Shown in pieces: positions 41,420-50,357 of a DNA stretch of 64,000 nt. Positions within the stretch are counted from its first letter, which is position 1; every line of letters begins with the position of its first letter. A model generated the notes under the pieces. That model had not been told where the DNA came from. It saw only the letters and a list, made by a program, of their open reading frames with translations, and did no database searches. A program made the position numbers and the translations under genes. The DNA comes from Cytophagales bacterium. Lineage in GTDB: Bacteria; Bacteroidota; Bacteroidia; Cytophagales; Cyclobacteriaceae. Where the stretch lies: the NCBI GenBank assembly GCA_020402945.1, contig JADBYQ010000003.1, forward strand, positions 62,001 through 126,000, written 5' to 3'.

Positions 41420-44400
41420 ATGAGAAAATTTTACCGTGCCCTAATAGCTTTTTTTCTTTTTCTTCAAATCCAGGTTCCAGCTCAAGTTGCACTTTCCTCC
41501 TCTCCTTACGTGCAGGATTTCAATAGTCTTTCAAATGGAGCAGATAATACCCCCGTCTCTACACCAGCACCTCCAAATGGTTGGTCTTTTCTGGAAACTG
41601 GCACTGGTGCTAACACGTCTTATCGGCCGCATACAGGCAGCGGCAATTCTGGCGACACCTATAGTTTCGGTGCGACTACCAATACGGAAAGAGCTTTTGG
41701 ACAACTTCGGTCGGGATCTGTTATCTCAACGATTGGTGCGAGTTTTCAAAATAACACAGGCTCCACTTTGAATTCGATAACAATTTCATACGTAGGAGAG
41801 CAATGGCGTTTAGGCGCTTTGAGTCGCACCACTAACGAGAAAATGGATTTTCAATTCAGCCTTGATGCCACATCGTTGAGCTCACCAAATTGGACAGACG
41901 TCAATGAATTAGATTTCACCCCACCGATAACTGCTGGTACAGTTGGTGCTTTGGACGGAAATGCTGCTTCTAACCGCGTTACCGTCACTTTTACAATTGT
42001 AAACTTAAATATTGCACATGGTTCTACTTTTTGGATTCGCTGGAATGATGTTGATGCAACTAGCTCGGATGACGGGCTCGCTATTGATGATTTTCAATTA
42101 ACGTTTGCCAGTGGCGATGCTACTCCTCCTATCTTCACAATTAACTATCCCAAAACATCCAACCTCTCCGACTCTGGTTTCGGCCTCATCACCAATCTAA
42201 ACGAACCTGGCAAAACTTATTTTGTGGTGCTTCCCAACAATGCTACCGCGCCTTCTTCCGCGCAAGTAAAAGAGGGCAAAGATGCAACCGGTACATCTCT
42301 CGGTGCAGGATTGTTCGGAAACATTAATGTAACCAATGCTGCCACCGACTACAGCACTACTATCTCTGGCTTGGCATCTTCCACCGACTACGATGTGTAT
42401 ATGGTAGCCGAAGATTTGATACCCAATCTGCAAACCTCGCCCGTTAAATTGGATGTACTTACCAACACAGCCGGTGACATAACGCCACCAACCTTTACTG
42501 CGACCTATCCGAACGTCAATGCTATTTCTGCTACTTCGTTCACCGTTCGAACAAATTTGGATGAGGGAGGAAAAACGTTTTTTGTAGTGTTACCTGCTGG
42601 CGCCACCGCACCTTCATCAGCGCAAGTAAAAGCGGGCCAAAATGGAAGTGGCGTAACCGTTGCTTTGAACTTGGCAGGAACTATCAACGTGACGTCAGCC
42701 GCTACTGAGTTTACTTCCGCGGTAAGTGGACTAAGCCCTTCCACTGGCTATGATGTTTACATAGTAGCGGAAGACAATGTGCCTAATCTTCAAATCATAC
42801 CAACCAAAATAAGCGTAGTTACCTCTGCACAATATTTGGAGGACTTTAATGCGTGTGACGGCACCGCATCTTTCTCACAATTCAGCAAAACAGGCGCGCA
42901 GGTTTGGGGTTGTACGGATTTCGGAAGAAATGCAACCAAAGGCATCCGCATGAACGGATTTTCAGGGACTGCTCAGTTAAATGAAGACTGGTTGATTTCG
43001 CCTGTTACGAGCATAAGCGCCAATGCCAGCCTTACATTCTATTCCCAATTTTCGTTTGCAGGGCCGTCTCTTCAACTAAAAATCTCCACTAACTATTCAG
43101 GCACTGGAGATCCATCGTCCGCTACGTGGACTGATTTGAATGGAAACTTCCCAACCGTAGCCGTGCCATCAACTAGTACCTCATTGGCTGATTGGACTTT
43201 GAGTACCGTTGATTTATCCGCTTATTCATCGCAAAATGTTTATGTAGCATTCGTTTATACTTCGTCCACAGGCACGAACACCGCTGCCCGCTGGACATTG
43301 GATGATGTTAGCTTCAGCAATGCGGCAGCCAGCTATTTAGAGGCTTCACCCTCATCATTATCATTTATTGCCGGAGGAACGGTAAAAAGTTATTCGCTAC
43401 GAGGATTCAACCTATCGAACAATGTTACCGTTAATGCGCCCAGTAATTTTACCGTATCGAAAGACAACACTACGTTTTCCAGTTCCATTTCGTATGCACC
43501 AGTAGAAATTGCTTCGGCACAAAATGTATTTGTCAAATTTGACGCTCCCGCTGGCGCAAACACCTCCACCGGCTCTATAACAAATCTGTCAATAGGGGTT
43601 GCCAGCAAGAATATTTCTGTTCGAGGAACGGACAAGTCACAGACACTAGATGTCACCACTTACAATTTAGAGTTCTTTGGTACTGACGTAAAAGATACGG
43701 GCGGAACAGAATTCGGGCCGATTGATGATGCGTTGCAGGTTACCAATGTTACCACTGTGCTTCAGAATATCAGTGCAGATATTTTTGCTGTGCAAGAAGT
43801 AGCCGATGATGCAGCTTTCAATCAACTTGTGAGCAACATTTCTGGCTTTAGTGGAATTTTGGCCAACAAATGGTCCTATTCTTTTGATCCGCCTGATGCC
43901 AATTTTCCTCCCCAAAAAATTGGGTTTATCTACAATAGTTCAACCGTTCAGTTGGTGAGTTCCAGAGTGATGTTTTCTCAACTTTTCGATGCAGTTCGAG
44001 CAGGGAATACGGGTTTATTGCCGGGCTATCCAACCACGGCCTCCAGTTTTTGGTCATCTGGAAGATTACCTTTCATGGCCACGTTTGATGTTACAATTGG
44101 AGGCGTCACAAAGAGATTAAGAGTGGTTAATATTCACGCAAAATCAGGGTCGGCCACAGCCGATTATAACCGAAGAAAATACGATGTAAAAGTGCTGCAC
44201 GATTCACTGGTGGCGAATTATGCAAACGACAATATCATTTTGCTGGGTGATTACAACGATGATGTAGACGTTTCAATCGGAGCACCCACAAATTCAGAAT
44301 CTACGTATAAAGTATTTGTTGATAACACGACTAATTTCAATTCGCTTACGTTGCCGATCAGCCAGACAGGGGCTTTTAGTTTCCCTAGTTCAAGCAGCTT

Positions 44401-45769
44401 TCTGGACCATTTTACTACTTCCAATGAACTGACGAATTCATATGTAAGTAATTCTATCATTGTAGAAGATCCAAGGACTTACATTTCCAATTACGTAAAT
44501 ACAACTTCTGATCACTTACCGGTATTAGCACGTTTCTTGCTGTCGGTGAAAGCAGATCAAGCAATTACATTTAGTGCGTTGCCAGCCAAAACCTTTGGGG
44601 ATGCGGCTTTTACGCTCTCAGCTTTTTCTACATCCGGCTTACCCATTACTTATACAAGTTCAGATGCTACCATTGCGTCCATTAGCGGTAACACGGTAAC
44701 TATTTTGAAAGCAGGAACGGTAAGCATTACCGCTAACCAACCAGGCGATGCCAACTTCAATACCGCAACCAGTGTTGTTCAGTCATTGACGATTAACAAA
44801 GCCAATCAAGCGATTACCTTTACTGCATTACCAGCCAAAATCTTTGGGGATGCGGCTTTTACGCTCTCAGCTTTTTCTACGTCAGGCTTACCAATTGTCT
44901 ATGCAAGTTCAGATGCTACCTTTGCGTCCATTAGCGGTAACATCGTAACGATTTTGAAAGCAGGAACGGTAAACATTACTGCCATTCAAACTGGGGACAA
45001 CAGCTATAATGCAGCACCAAGCGAAGTGCAACCCTTGGTGATCAACAAGGCAAACCAACAAATCATATTTGCCGCCATCTCAGAAAAACAATTTGGCGAT
45101 GTTCCTTTTGCGTTGAATGCAAATACTACCTCCGGCTTGCCTATCACCTTCACAGCATTGACAAGTAATAAGGTGACCATCGCCAACAATCAAGCAACTA
45201 TTGTAGCGGGAGGAAGAGTCATCATTGTGGCTTCGCAACCGGGCAACGCTAACTACAATGCGGCTGCATCGGTCAGTCAAACCTTTTGTATTAAACCCGC
45301 CAAGCCCACAATCAGTGTCTCATTGGCATCAGGGAATGTCACGCTCACATCTTCAGCGTCTGGCGGGTATAAATGGTTTTTAAATGGAGCGCTAATTCCC
45401 AATGCAAATGGTCAGTCCTACATCGCTACGTTGGCAGGAGCCTACAAAGTGCAGGTGAACTTGGATGATTGTCTGAGCGACCTTTCAAATGATGTTCCCG
45501 TTGTCATTACGGGCGATTTGCCAACGGGCAACGCATTTATTTCTCTTTATCCGAACCCGACAGCTGGCAGCTTGTTCATTGCAGGTCTGGAGCCCGAAAC
45601 AAATGAATGCTCTATCGTTGATTTACTTGGACGACCGATAATAATGAACTTAGAAAAATCAGGTGACCAACATCTATTGACCACGGAAAGCTTGGTTGAC
45701 GGGGTGTACATGCTGAGAGTGAAACAAAGCAACTCAGTATTTCAATTGAAATTCGTAAAAAAGAATTAG
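41420..45769 (+). CDS. secreted endonuclease/exonuclease/phosphatase-fold protein with T9SS sorting domain
   Basis: 1449 residues. Signal peptide, a choice-of-anchor-type domain (25-230), two Ig-like repeats (234-350, 354-470), a choice-of-anchor-J-like domain (475-635, EDFNACDG start), then an EEP nuclease/phosphatase domain about 740-1040 (VTTYNLEFFGTD, IFAVQEV, VVNIHAKSGSA, ILLGDYNDDVD, TSDHLPVLARF). Three related MBG/Ig-like repeats (1044-1290), an Ig-like domain (WFLNGALIPNANGQSY), and a Por secretion C-terminal domain (SLYPNPTAGSLFIAGLEPE ... FVKKN). The product is probably exported by T9SS and cell-attached or released as a nuclease or phosphoesterase. Confidence 0.88.
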   Translation: MRKFYRALIAFFLFLQIQVPAQVALSSSPYVQDFNSLSNGADNTPVSTPAPPNGWSFLETGTGANTSYRPHTGSGNSGDTYSFGATTNTERAFGQLRSGSVISTIGASFQNNTGSTLNSITISYVGEQWRLGALSRTTNEKMDFQFSLDATSLSSPNWTDVNELDFTPPITAGTVGALDGNAASNRVTVTFTIVNLNIAHGSTFWIRWNDVDATSSDDGLAIDDFQLTFASGDATPPIFTINYPKTSNLSDSGFGLITNLNEPGKTYFVVLPNNATAPSSAQVKEGKDATGTSLGAGLFGNINVTNAATDYSTTISGLASSTDYDVYMVAEDLIPNLQTSPVKLDVLTNTAGDITPPTFTATYPNVNAISATSFTVRTNLDEGGKTFFVVLPAGATAPSSAQVKAGQNGSGVTVALNLAGTINVTSAATEFTSAVSGLSPSTGYDVYIVAEDNVPNLQIIPTKISVVTSAQYLEDFNACDGTASFSQFSKTGAQVWGCTDFGRNATKGIRMNGFSGTAQLNEDWLISPVTSISANASLTFYSQFSFAGPSLQLKISTNYSGTGDPSSATWTDLNGNFPTVAVPSTSTSLADWTLSTVDLSAYSSQNVYVAFVYTSSTGTNTAARWTLDDVSFSNAAASYLEASPSSLSFIAGGTVKSYSLRGFNLSNNVTVNAPSNFTVSKDNTTFSSSISYAPVEIASAQNVFVKFDAPAGANTSTGSITNLSIGVASKNISVRGTDKSQTLDVTTYNLEFFGTDVKDTGGTEFGPIDDALQVTNVTTVLQNISADIFAVQEVADDAAFNQLVSNISGFSGILANKWSYSFDPPDANFPPQKIGFIYNSSTVQLVSSRVMFSQLFDAVRAGNTGLLPGYPTTASSFWSSGRLPFMATFDVTIGGVTKRLRVVNIHAKSGSATADYNRRKYDVKVLHDSLVANYANDNIILLGDYNDDVDVSIGAPTNSESTYKVFVDNTTNFNSLTLPISQTGAFSFPSSSSFLDHFTTSNELTNSYVSNSIIVEDPRTYISNYVNTTSDHLPVLARFLLSVKADQAITFSALPAKTFGDAAFTLSAFSTSGLPITYTSSDATIASISGNTVTILKAGTVSITANQPGDANFNTATSVVQSLTINKANQAITFTALPAKIFGDAAFTLSAFSTSGLPIVYASSDATFASISGNIVTILKAGTVNITAIQTGDNSYNAAPSEVQPLVINKANQQIIFAAISEKQFGDVPFALNANTTSGLPITFTALTSNKVTIANNQATIVAGGRVIIVASQPGNANYNAAASVSQTFCIKPAKPTISVSLASGNVTLTSSASGGYKWFLNGALIPNANGQSYIATLAGAYKVQVNLDDCLSDLSNDVPVVITGDLPTGNAFISLYPNPTAGSLFIAGLEPETNECSIVDLLGRPIIMNLEKSGDQHLLTTESLVDGVYMLRVKQSNSVFQLKFVKKN
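44551..45290 (+). repeat. three tandem MBG/Ig-like domain repeats, two nearly identical in DNA
   Basis: Unit 1 (44551-44799) and unit 2 (44800-45048) are 249 bp (83 codons) apart and agree over most of their length (for example both contain GGGGATGCGGCTTTTACGCT and GTCCATTAGCGGTAACA). Unit 3 (to about 45290) is clearly diverged (QQIIFAAISEKQFGD). The first two therefore reflect a recent duplication or conversion. Confidence 0.85.
45590..45736 (+). repeat. 147-bp near-identical sorting-domain tract, copy 1
   Basis: Identical to 48970-49116 except for one base (T at 45675, G at 49055). Outside the tract the two genes differ at many positions even where the protein is similar. It encodes the middle of the T9SS C-terminal domain (EPETNECSIVDLLG to VKQSNS). 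Confidence 0.92.
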
Positions 45770-45791
45770 TGGAATTGGTTTATCTGGAGAG

Positions 45792-45821
45792 GCATCGCTT
45801 TGAAAAGAGCGGTGCTTTTTT
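45792..45821 (+). terminator. rho-independent terminator of the EEP-domain T9SS gene
   Basis: GCATCGC (45792-45798) pairs with GCGGTGC (45809-45815), one pair being G-U, followed by TTTTTT. It is related in sequence to the terminator at 49171-49205 after the next gene, so the duplicated 3' module may include it. Confidence 0.85.
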
Positions 45822-45954
45822 CTAGAATTGGTATCAAAGTGTTGATTGTACGATGGTTTACAAGCTAGTCGGTGATGAGCTGAATAAGTTTTTCTTTAAT
45901 TCGGTATATTGCAAAACTAAAGCTGCATTTTAATTCCACAATTAAATTTTGTTG

Positions 45955-48900
45955 ATGCCGTTGTTTTCAAAATGTCATATTTTTTTCGCGCTTCTCTTTT
46001 TTTACACCTCAAATATCGGTGCGCAAGGAAAACTTTGGGGCGTGACCTCATCAGGCGGTACAGATGGCTTTGGGGTAATCTTCAGTACTTCTACGGATGG
46101 TACTGAAATTATCTCTAACTATAATTTTAAAGGCATTAACGCTCGCTCCCCAATGGGGAGTCTGACTCTTTGCAGCAACGGAAAGTTTTATGGAATGGCT
46201 TGGGCGGGTGGAGTAAACAATCTAGGAGTTCTGTTTGAATACGACCTCACTTCTAACTTGTTTACCAACAGAATTGACTTCGATGGCTTACACAAAGGAA
46301 GCCACCCCATGGGAAGCCTTACTTTGAGTAGCAGTGGAATGCTCTACGGAATGACGTCAAATGGAGGTGTGAACAACAAGGGTGTTCTTTTTGAATTTGA
46401 CCCAAGCAGTAACTCATTTACTAAAAAGATTGACTTTGATGGCATCGCAAAGGGAAGTTACCCTCGTGGCAACGTTACAATTATCAGCAATGGAAAAATA
46501 TTCGGGATGACATCCATGGGAGGGGTTAATGATGTTGGAATAATTTTTGAATTTGACCCAAGCACTAACTCATATACCAAAAGAGTTGATTTTGATGGTG
46601 CCACTAAGGGTAGCAATCCTTTTGGGAGTCTTACGTTGGGGAATAATGGAAACCTATACGGAATGACTAACAAAGGAGGAGTAAAAGGTGGTACTGTAGG
46701 CTCTGGAGTACTCTTCGAATACAATCCAAATACAAATGCCTTTGTTAAGAGGTTCGATTTTGGGCTTGATTTTACTGTAAACGCAAGTGCTGGACCACAT
46801 GGTAGCCTTACGATGGGTAGCAATGGGAAGTTTTACGGCATGACTTACTATGGAGGCGCCAACTTTAAGGGAATACTATTTGAATATGACCCAACTACCA
46901 ACGCATTTAACAAAAAGATTGACTTTAATGGTACGAACGGTGGCATGCCGTACGGCAGCCTTACTTTGGGAAGCAACGGAAAGCTTTATGGAATGACCAG
47001 TTATGGCGGGAAAGGAAGTGGAGCGCTTTTTGAATATGATCCGGTCACAAACTCACTTACTAAAAGTGTTGATTTTGACGGCTTAACCACAGGAAGTTAT
47101 CCGTATGGTGACCTTGCGAAAAGTAATGATGGAAAATTTTATGGAATGACTAATGGCGGTGGAACACTCAATATTGGGGTGCTGTTTGAGTACGATTTGC
47201 CCAATAACTCATTTATCAAAAAAGTGGATTTTGGAAGTGCCGCTAGTGGAGGTGCCCCTTTTGGTAACCTTACTGAAGGGATTAATGGAAAACTGTATGG
47301 CATGGCCTCAGTAGGACTCGATAGTCTTGGCGTATTGTTTGAGTATGACCCCGTTGGTAATATTTATTCAAAAAAGATCGATTTTGGTGGCTTGAAAGGT
47401 ATATCACCTACTGGGAATCTTATTGATGGCGGAAACGGTAATCTTTTTGGAATGACCTATTCAGGGGGAATTAATGATCAAGGAGTTCTATTTGAATATA
47501 ACCCAAGAAATAGCTCATTCACCAAAAAGATTGACTTTGACGGAACTACTACAGGAAGCAATCCCATCGGTAATCTTGTAATCAACTCCAATGGAAAATT
47601 TTACGGAATCACATCTTTTGGTGGGGCGAACGGTAATGGAATACTATTTGAATACGATCAAACTACCAACTCTATTGTCAAAAAGATTGACTTTGATGTC
47701 AACTTCAATTCCTCTGGCGGTCTGACATCGGTCAACAATGGAAAGTTTTATGGAACATCCTATTTCGGAGGATCAAACAATTACGGAGTTCTATTTGAAT
47801 ACGACCCAACGAATAACACTCTCACCAAAAAGCTTGACTTTGATGGAACCACTAAAGGAGGTCATCCCAATGGTTCCTTTGTGATTGGCAGCAATGGAAA
47901 AATATATGGAACTACCACTTATGGAGGAGCAAACTATATGGGAGTATTGTTTGAGTACGATGCAACTTCCAACTCGTTAACCAAAAAAGTTGATTTTGAT
48001 GGGGTTGCTAAAGGAAGCAATCCCAGTGGCAATCTTACATTGAGCAGCAACGGAAAATTATTTGGAATAACCTCTAATGGAGGGGCGAATGACAAGGGAG
48101 TAATGTTTGAGTTTGACCCAAACACTAACTCATTTATAAAAAAAGTTGATTTTGATGGTACTAATAACGGAAGTCGTCCATATGGAGGCTTACTTTTGTT
48201 AAAAGTCAGACCTGACATCAGTTGGAATAATCCAAAGGACGTAGTTTATGGCACGGCTCTAAGCAATACGCAGTTAAACGCCACATCTAATGTTGAGGGG
48301 GCTTTTGTTTACACACCAGCTAGTGGAACAGTCTTAAATGCCGGTAATCAAGATTTATCGGTAACCTTTATTCCTACCGACTTAATCAACTACTCAACGA
48401 TCACTAAGAAAGTAACGCTGAATGTCACAAAAGCAAATCAAGTTATTACGTTCTCCGATATATCGGATAAACAGTTGCCCAATGCTCCTTTTATTTTATC
48501 TGCAACAGTCTCTTCATTTCTTCCAGTAACATTCTCTACAACATCTACAAAAATTACCTTATCAGAAAATCAAGTAACCATTTTGGACGCAGGCAAAGCA
48601 AGCATTGTGGCCAGCCAGCCGGGCAATGGAAACTACAACGCGGCTACTTCGGTAACCAGAGAGTTTTGCATCAAGCCAGCCAAGCCAAGTGTTACGGCCA
48701 CTTTTGTATCGGGTACAGCCAAGCTCACTTCCAACGCTGCAAATGGAAATCAGTGGTATTTAAATGGTGCCGTCATCACGGGCGCCACCAACAATTCCTA
48801 CACAGCTACCAGCGCGGGCACTTACAAAGCACAAGTAACCATCGATAATTGCTTGAGCGATTTTTCAAATGATGTTCCGGTTGTCATTACTGGCGATTTG

Positions 48901-49149
48901 CCCAATGGCAACGCATCTGTTTCACTTTACCCTAACCCAACCGCGGGCATTTTATTCATCGCAGGGTTAGAGCCCGAAACAAATGAATGCTCTATCGTTG
49001 ATTTACTTGGACGACCGATAATAATGAACTTAGAAAAATCAGGTGACCAACATCGATTGACCACGGAAAGCTTGGTTGACGGGGTGTACATGCTGAGAGT
49101 GAAACAAAGCAACTCATTACTTCAATTGAAATTTGTGAAAAAGAACTAA
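45955..49149 (+). CDS. secreted GloVer-repeat protein with T9SS sorting domain
   Basis: About 1064 residues from ATG 45955; two TTG codons precede it. Signal peptide ends near NIGAQ. Residues 25-745 are 14 tandem repeats of about 50 residues built on GSLTLxSNGKLYGMTxxGGxNxxGVLFEYDPxTNSFTKKIDFDG, the GloVer (TIGR03803-type) repeat, which is expected to form a beta-propeller. Two MBG/Ig-like domains (about 750-910), an Ig-like domain (WYLNGAVITGATNNSY), and the T9SS C-terminal domain follow. No catalytic motif is visible; binding or adhesion is plausible. Tail almost identical to the preceding T9SS gene. Confidence 0.9.
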   Translation: MPLFSKCHIFFALLFFYTSNIGAQGKLWGVTSSGGTDGFGVIFSTSTDGTEIISNYNFKGINARSPMGSLTLCSNGKFYGMAWAGGVNNLGVLFEYDLTSNLFTNRIDFDGLHKGSHPMGSLTLSSSGMLYGMTSNGGVNNKGVLFEFDPSSNSFTKKIDFDGIAKGSYPRGNVTIISNGKIFGMTSMGGVNDVGIIFEFDPSTNSYTKRVDFDGATKGSNPFGSLTLGNNGNLYGMTNKGGVKGGTVGSGVLFEYNPNTNAFVKRFDFGLDFTVNASAGPHGSLTMGSNGKFYGMTYYGGANFKGILFEYDPTTNAFNKKIDFNGTNGGMPYGSLTLGSNGKLYGMTSYGGKGSGALFEYDPVTNSLTKSVDFDGLTTGSYPYGDLAKSNDGKFYGMTNGGGTLNIGVLFEYDLPNNSFIKKVDFGSAASGGAPFGNLTEGINGKLYGMASVGLDSLGVLFEYDPVGNIYSKKIDFGGLKGISPTGNLIDGGNGNLFGMTYSGGINDQGVLFEYNPRNSSFTKKIDFDGTTTGSNPIGNLVINSNGKFYGITSFGGANGNGILFEYDQTTNSIVKKIDFDVNFNSSGGLTSVNNGKFYGTSYFGGSNNYGVLFEYDPTNNTLTKKLDFDGTTKGGHPNGSFVIGSNGKIYGTTTYGGANYMGVLFEYDATSNSLTKKVDFDGVAKGSNPSGNLTLSSNGKLFGITSNGGANDKGVMFEFDPNTNSFIKKVDFDGTNNGSRPYGGLLLLKVRPDISWNNPKDVVYGTALSNTQLNATSNVEGAFVYTPASGTVLNAGNQDLSVTFIPTDLINYSTITKKVTLNVTKANQVITFSDISDKQLPNAPFILSATVSSFLPVTFSTTSTKITLSENQVTILDAGKASIVASQPGNGNYNAATSVTREFCIKPAKPSVTATFVSGTAKLTSNAANGNQWYLNGAVITGATNNSYTATSAGTYKAQVTIDNCLSDFSNDVPVVITGDLPNGNASVSLYPNPTAGILFIAGLEPETNECSIVDLLGRPIIMNLEKSGDQHRLTTESLVDGVYMLRVKQSNSLLQLKFVKKN
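46024..48190 (+). repeat. 14 GloVer-type coding repeats
   Basis: Repeats of about 150 bp, each with the invariant core FYGMT or YGIT, GG, GVLFEY/F, and KKxDF. The first unit is degenerate and unit 5 carries an insertion (KGGTVGSGVL and NASAGPH). Sequence divergence between units is substantial, so this is an old array, unlike the MBG duplication in the gene before. Confidence 0.9.
48970..49116 (+). repeat. 147-bp near-identical sorting-domain tract, copy 2
   Basis: Partner of 45590-45736, offset 3380 bp, with one mismatch (G at 49055). Bases upstream (GCGGGCATTTTATTCATC against GGCAGCTTGTTCATT) and downstream (TTACTTCAATT against GTATTTCAATT) diverge quickly, which bounds the tract. Confidence 0.92.
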
Positions 49150-49170
49150 TCGGCTTGTTAAACTATTAGA

Positions 49171-49205
49171 AAAAGCACCGCTTTGAAAGAGGCGGTGTTT
49201 TTTTA
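49171..49205 (+). terminator. rho-independent terminator of the GloVer gene
   Basis: CACCGC (49176-49181) and GCGGTG (49192-49197) form a stem with TTTGAAAGAG loop, then a run of T. Loop and flanks resemble those of the terminator at 45792-45821. Confidence 0.88.
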
Positions 49206-49235
49206 TTTTAAGATTTGTCCAAGCATTATGTTAGT

Positions 49236-49262
49236 CGTCTGACCGCTTGGAGCGGTCTGACG
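49236..49262 (+). repeat. 27-bp palindrome beside ribH
   Basis: CGTC-T-GACCGCT (49236-49247) and AGCGGTC-T-GACG (49251-49262) are inverted copies with a single T-T mismatch and a TGG loop. It lies 9 bp beyond the ribH stop, between convergent genes, and has no T tract, so it looks more like a palindromic intergenic element than a terminator. Confidence 0.6.
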
Positions 49263-49270
49263 CCTTTGGG

Positions 49271-49741
49271 TTACTTTATCTCCAACATCTTCACCACCGT
49301 CAATGCTGCTTCTTCACCCTTGTTGCCCAATTTTCCTCCGGCTCGTTCCATCGCTTGCTTTTTAGTTAACGTAGTGAGCACACCAAACGCCACTGGCTTA
49401 TTGCTTTTCAAATTCACTTTCATTATTCCGTAGGCAACCCCCTGGCACACATAATCAAAGTGAGGTGTGTCCCCTTGGATCACGCAACCCAAGCAAATAA
49501 CAGCTGCGATGTCTTTTTTCTCAGCTTCCCATTGTGCTGCCAACGGAAGTTCAAAACTACCGGGAACATTTTTGCGGACGATATTTGATTTCTTAACGCC
49601 CATTTTGACGAGGGCATGATAGGCACCTTCGAATAAAGGTTCAGTAACGTCTTCGTTCCATTCAGCCACCACGATGGCAAATTTCTTATTGGAGAGATTG
49701 AATTTGCTTTTTCCGGAAACGGATTTTAAAATACCTGCCAT
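49271..49741 (-). CDS. ribH: 6,7-dimethyl-8-ribityllumazine synthase
   Basis: 156 residues, the usual length. Penultimate step of riboflavin synthesis. Motifs: FAIVVAEWNEDVTEPLFEGA at the start, VPGSFELPLAAQ (phosphate-binding), VICLGCVIQGDTPHFDYVCQGVAYGIM with the catalytic His, and FGVLTTLTKKQAMERAGGKLGNKGEEAAL. Encoded alone, between the two T9SS genes and downstream of the lipoprotein/choice-of-anchor gene pair. Confidence 0.96.
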   Translation of the reverse strand: MAGILKSVSGKSKFNLSNKKFAIVVAEWNEDVTEPLFEGAYHALVKMGVKKSNIVRKNVPGSFELPLAAQWEAEKKDIAAVICLGCVIQGDTPHFDYVCQGVAYGIMKVNLKSNKPVAFGVLTTLTKKQAMERAGGKLGNKGEEAALTVVKMLEIK

Positions 49742-49824
49742 AGAAAATTAATGAGAGTCAAAATTAACAAATAGTAGCATGTTATCGGAAACCAAATAGC
49801 AAGCTAGGCAAATCAATTGCGCAT

Positions 49825-49856
49825 AAAAAAAGCAAGCCCTAATCGAGCTTGCTTTT
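49825..49856 (-). terminator. rho-independent terminator of the lipoprotein gene
   Basis: AGCAAGC (49831-49837) pairs with GCTTGCT (49847-49853); on the minus strand it is followed by a run of T (complement of A 49825-49830). It lies 31 bp beyond the lipoprotein stop (49884) and before ribH. Confidence 0.85.
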
Positions 49857-49883
49857 AGATAATTCTCTTTCCCTACAATCTGA

Positions 49884-50333
49884 CTACTTCGTAAAGCTAA
49901 ATACGTGTTGCCCACTTATTGATTCGACTCTTCCAGAACCCAGTGTGGTTTTCGTCCAGGTCAATCCCAGTTTAAGGGATGACGTGGTAGCTTCCTGAAC
50001 CTGCACTTCTAGATTATCATTGCGCTTGATGGCGGTCGCATTGGCATCTGTAAAGTTAAACGTGCCGGTGGCCGGCCAGATCACTCCACCGTTGGTTGAC
50101 GTAAATGAGGTAGCTGTAAAGGTTAAACCAAGATCTTTAAAGCTGCTGGTTTTATCGACATTGTCCACAGTTACTGTTTTCACTTTCCACGCCCCGGAGG
50201 TGAGCGCAGCTGTTACTTCTTCCTGACGAGAGATTTTCTTGTCATCCGAGCAACCCGAAAAATTAATGAATAGGGTGATGAATGCTATCGGTACACCGAT
50301 CATTAGTATCAACCGTCTAAATTTTGATTTCAT
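49884..50333 (-). CDS. hypothetical lipoprotein, lipocalin-like
   Basis: 149 residues. Lipoprotein signal with lipobox FSGC (Cys near 28) and then SDDKK. The rest, GAWKVKTVTVDNVDKTSSFKDLGLTFTATSFTSTNGGVIWPATGTFNF, looks like the small beta-barrel domains often annotated as lipocalin-like or DUF in Bacteroidetes; no function can be claimed. It starts 24 bp after the large choice-of-anchor-I gene, so it probably shares that transcript. Confidence 0.7.
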   Translation of the reverse strand: MKSKFRRLILMIGVPIAFITLFINFSGCSDDKKISRQEEVTAALTSGAWKVKTVTVDNVDKTSSFKDLGLTFTATSFTSTNGGVIWPATGTFNFTDANATAIKRNDNLEVQVQEATTSSLKLGLTWTKTTLGSGRVESISGQHVFSFTK

Positions 50334-50357
50334 GATAATATTTTTTTGGTTGGATTA

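Noticed and set aside
46024-48190. Regular 150-bp repeats considered as a CRISPR or non-coding array
   Set aside because: They are in frame in one long gene and translate to diverged GloVer-type repeats; units are too long and too variable for CRISPR.
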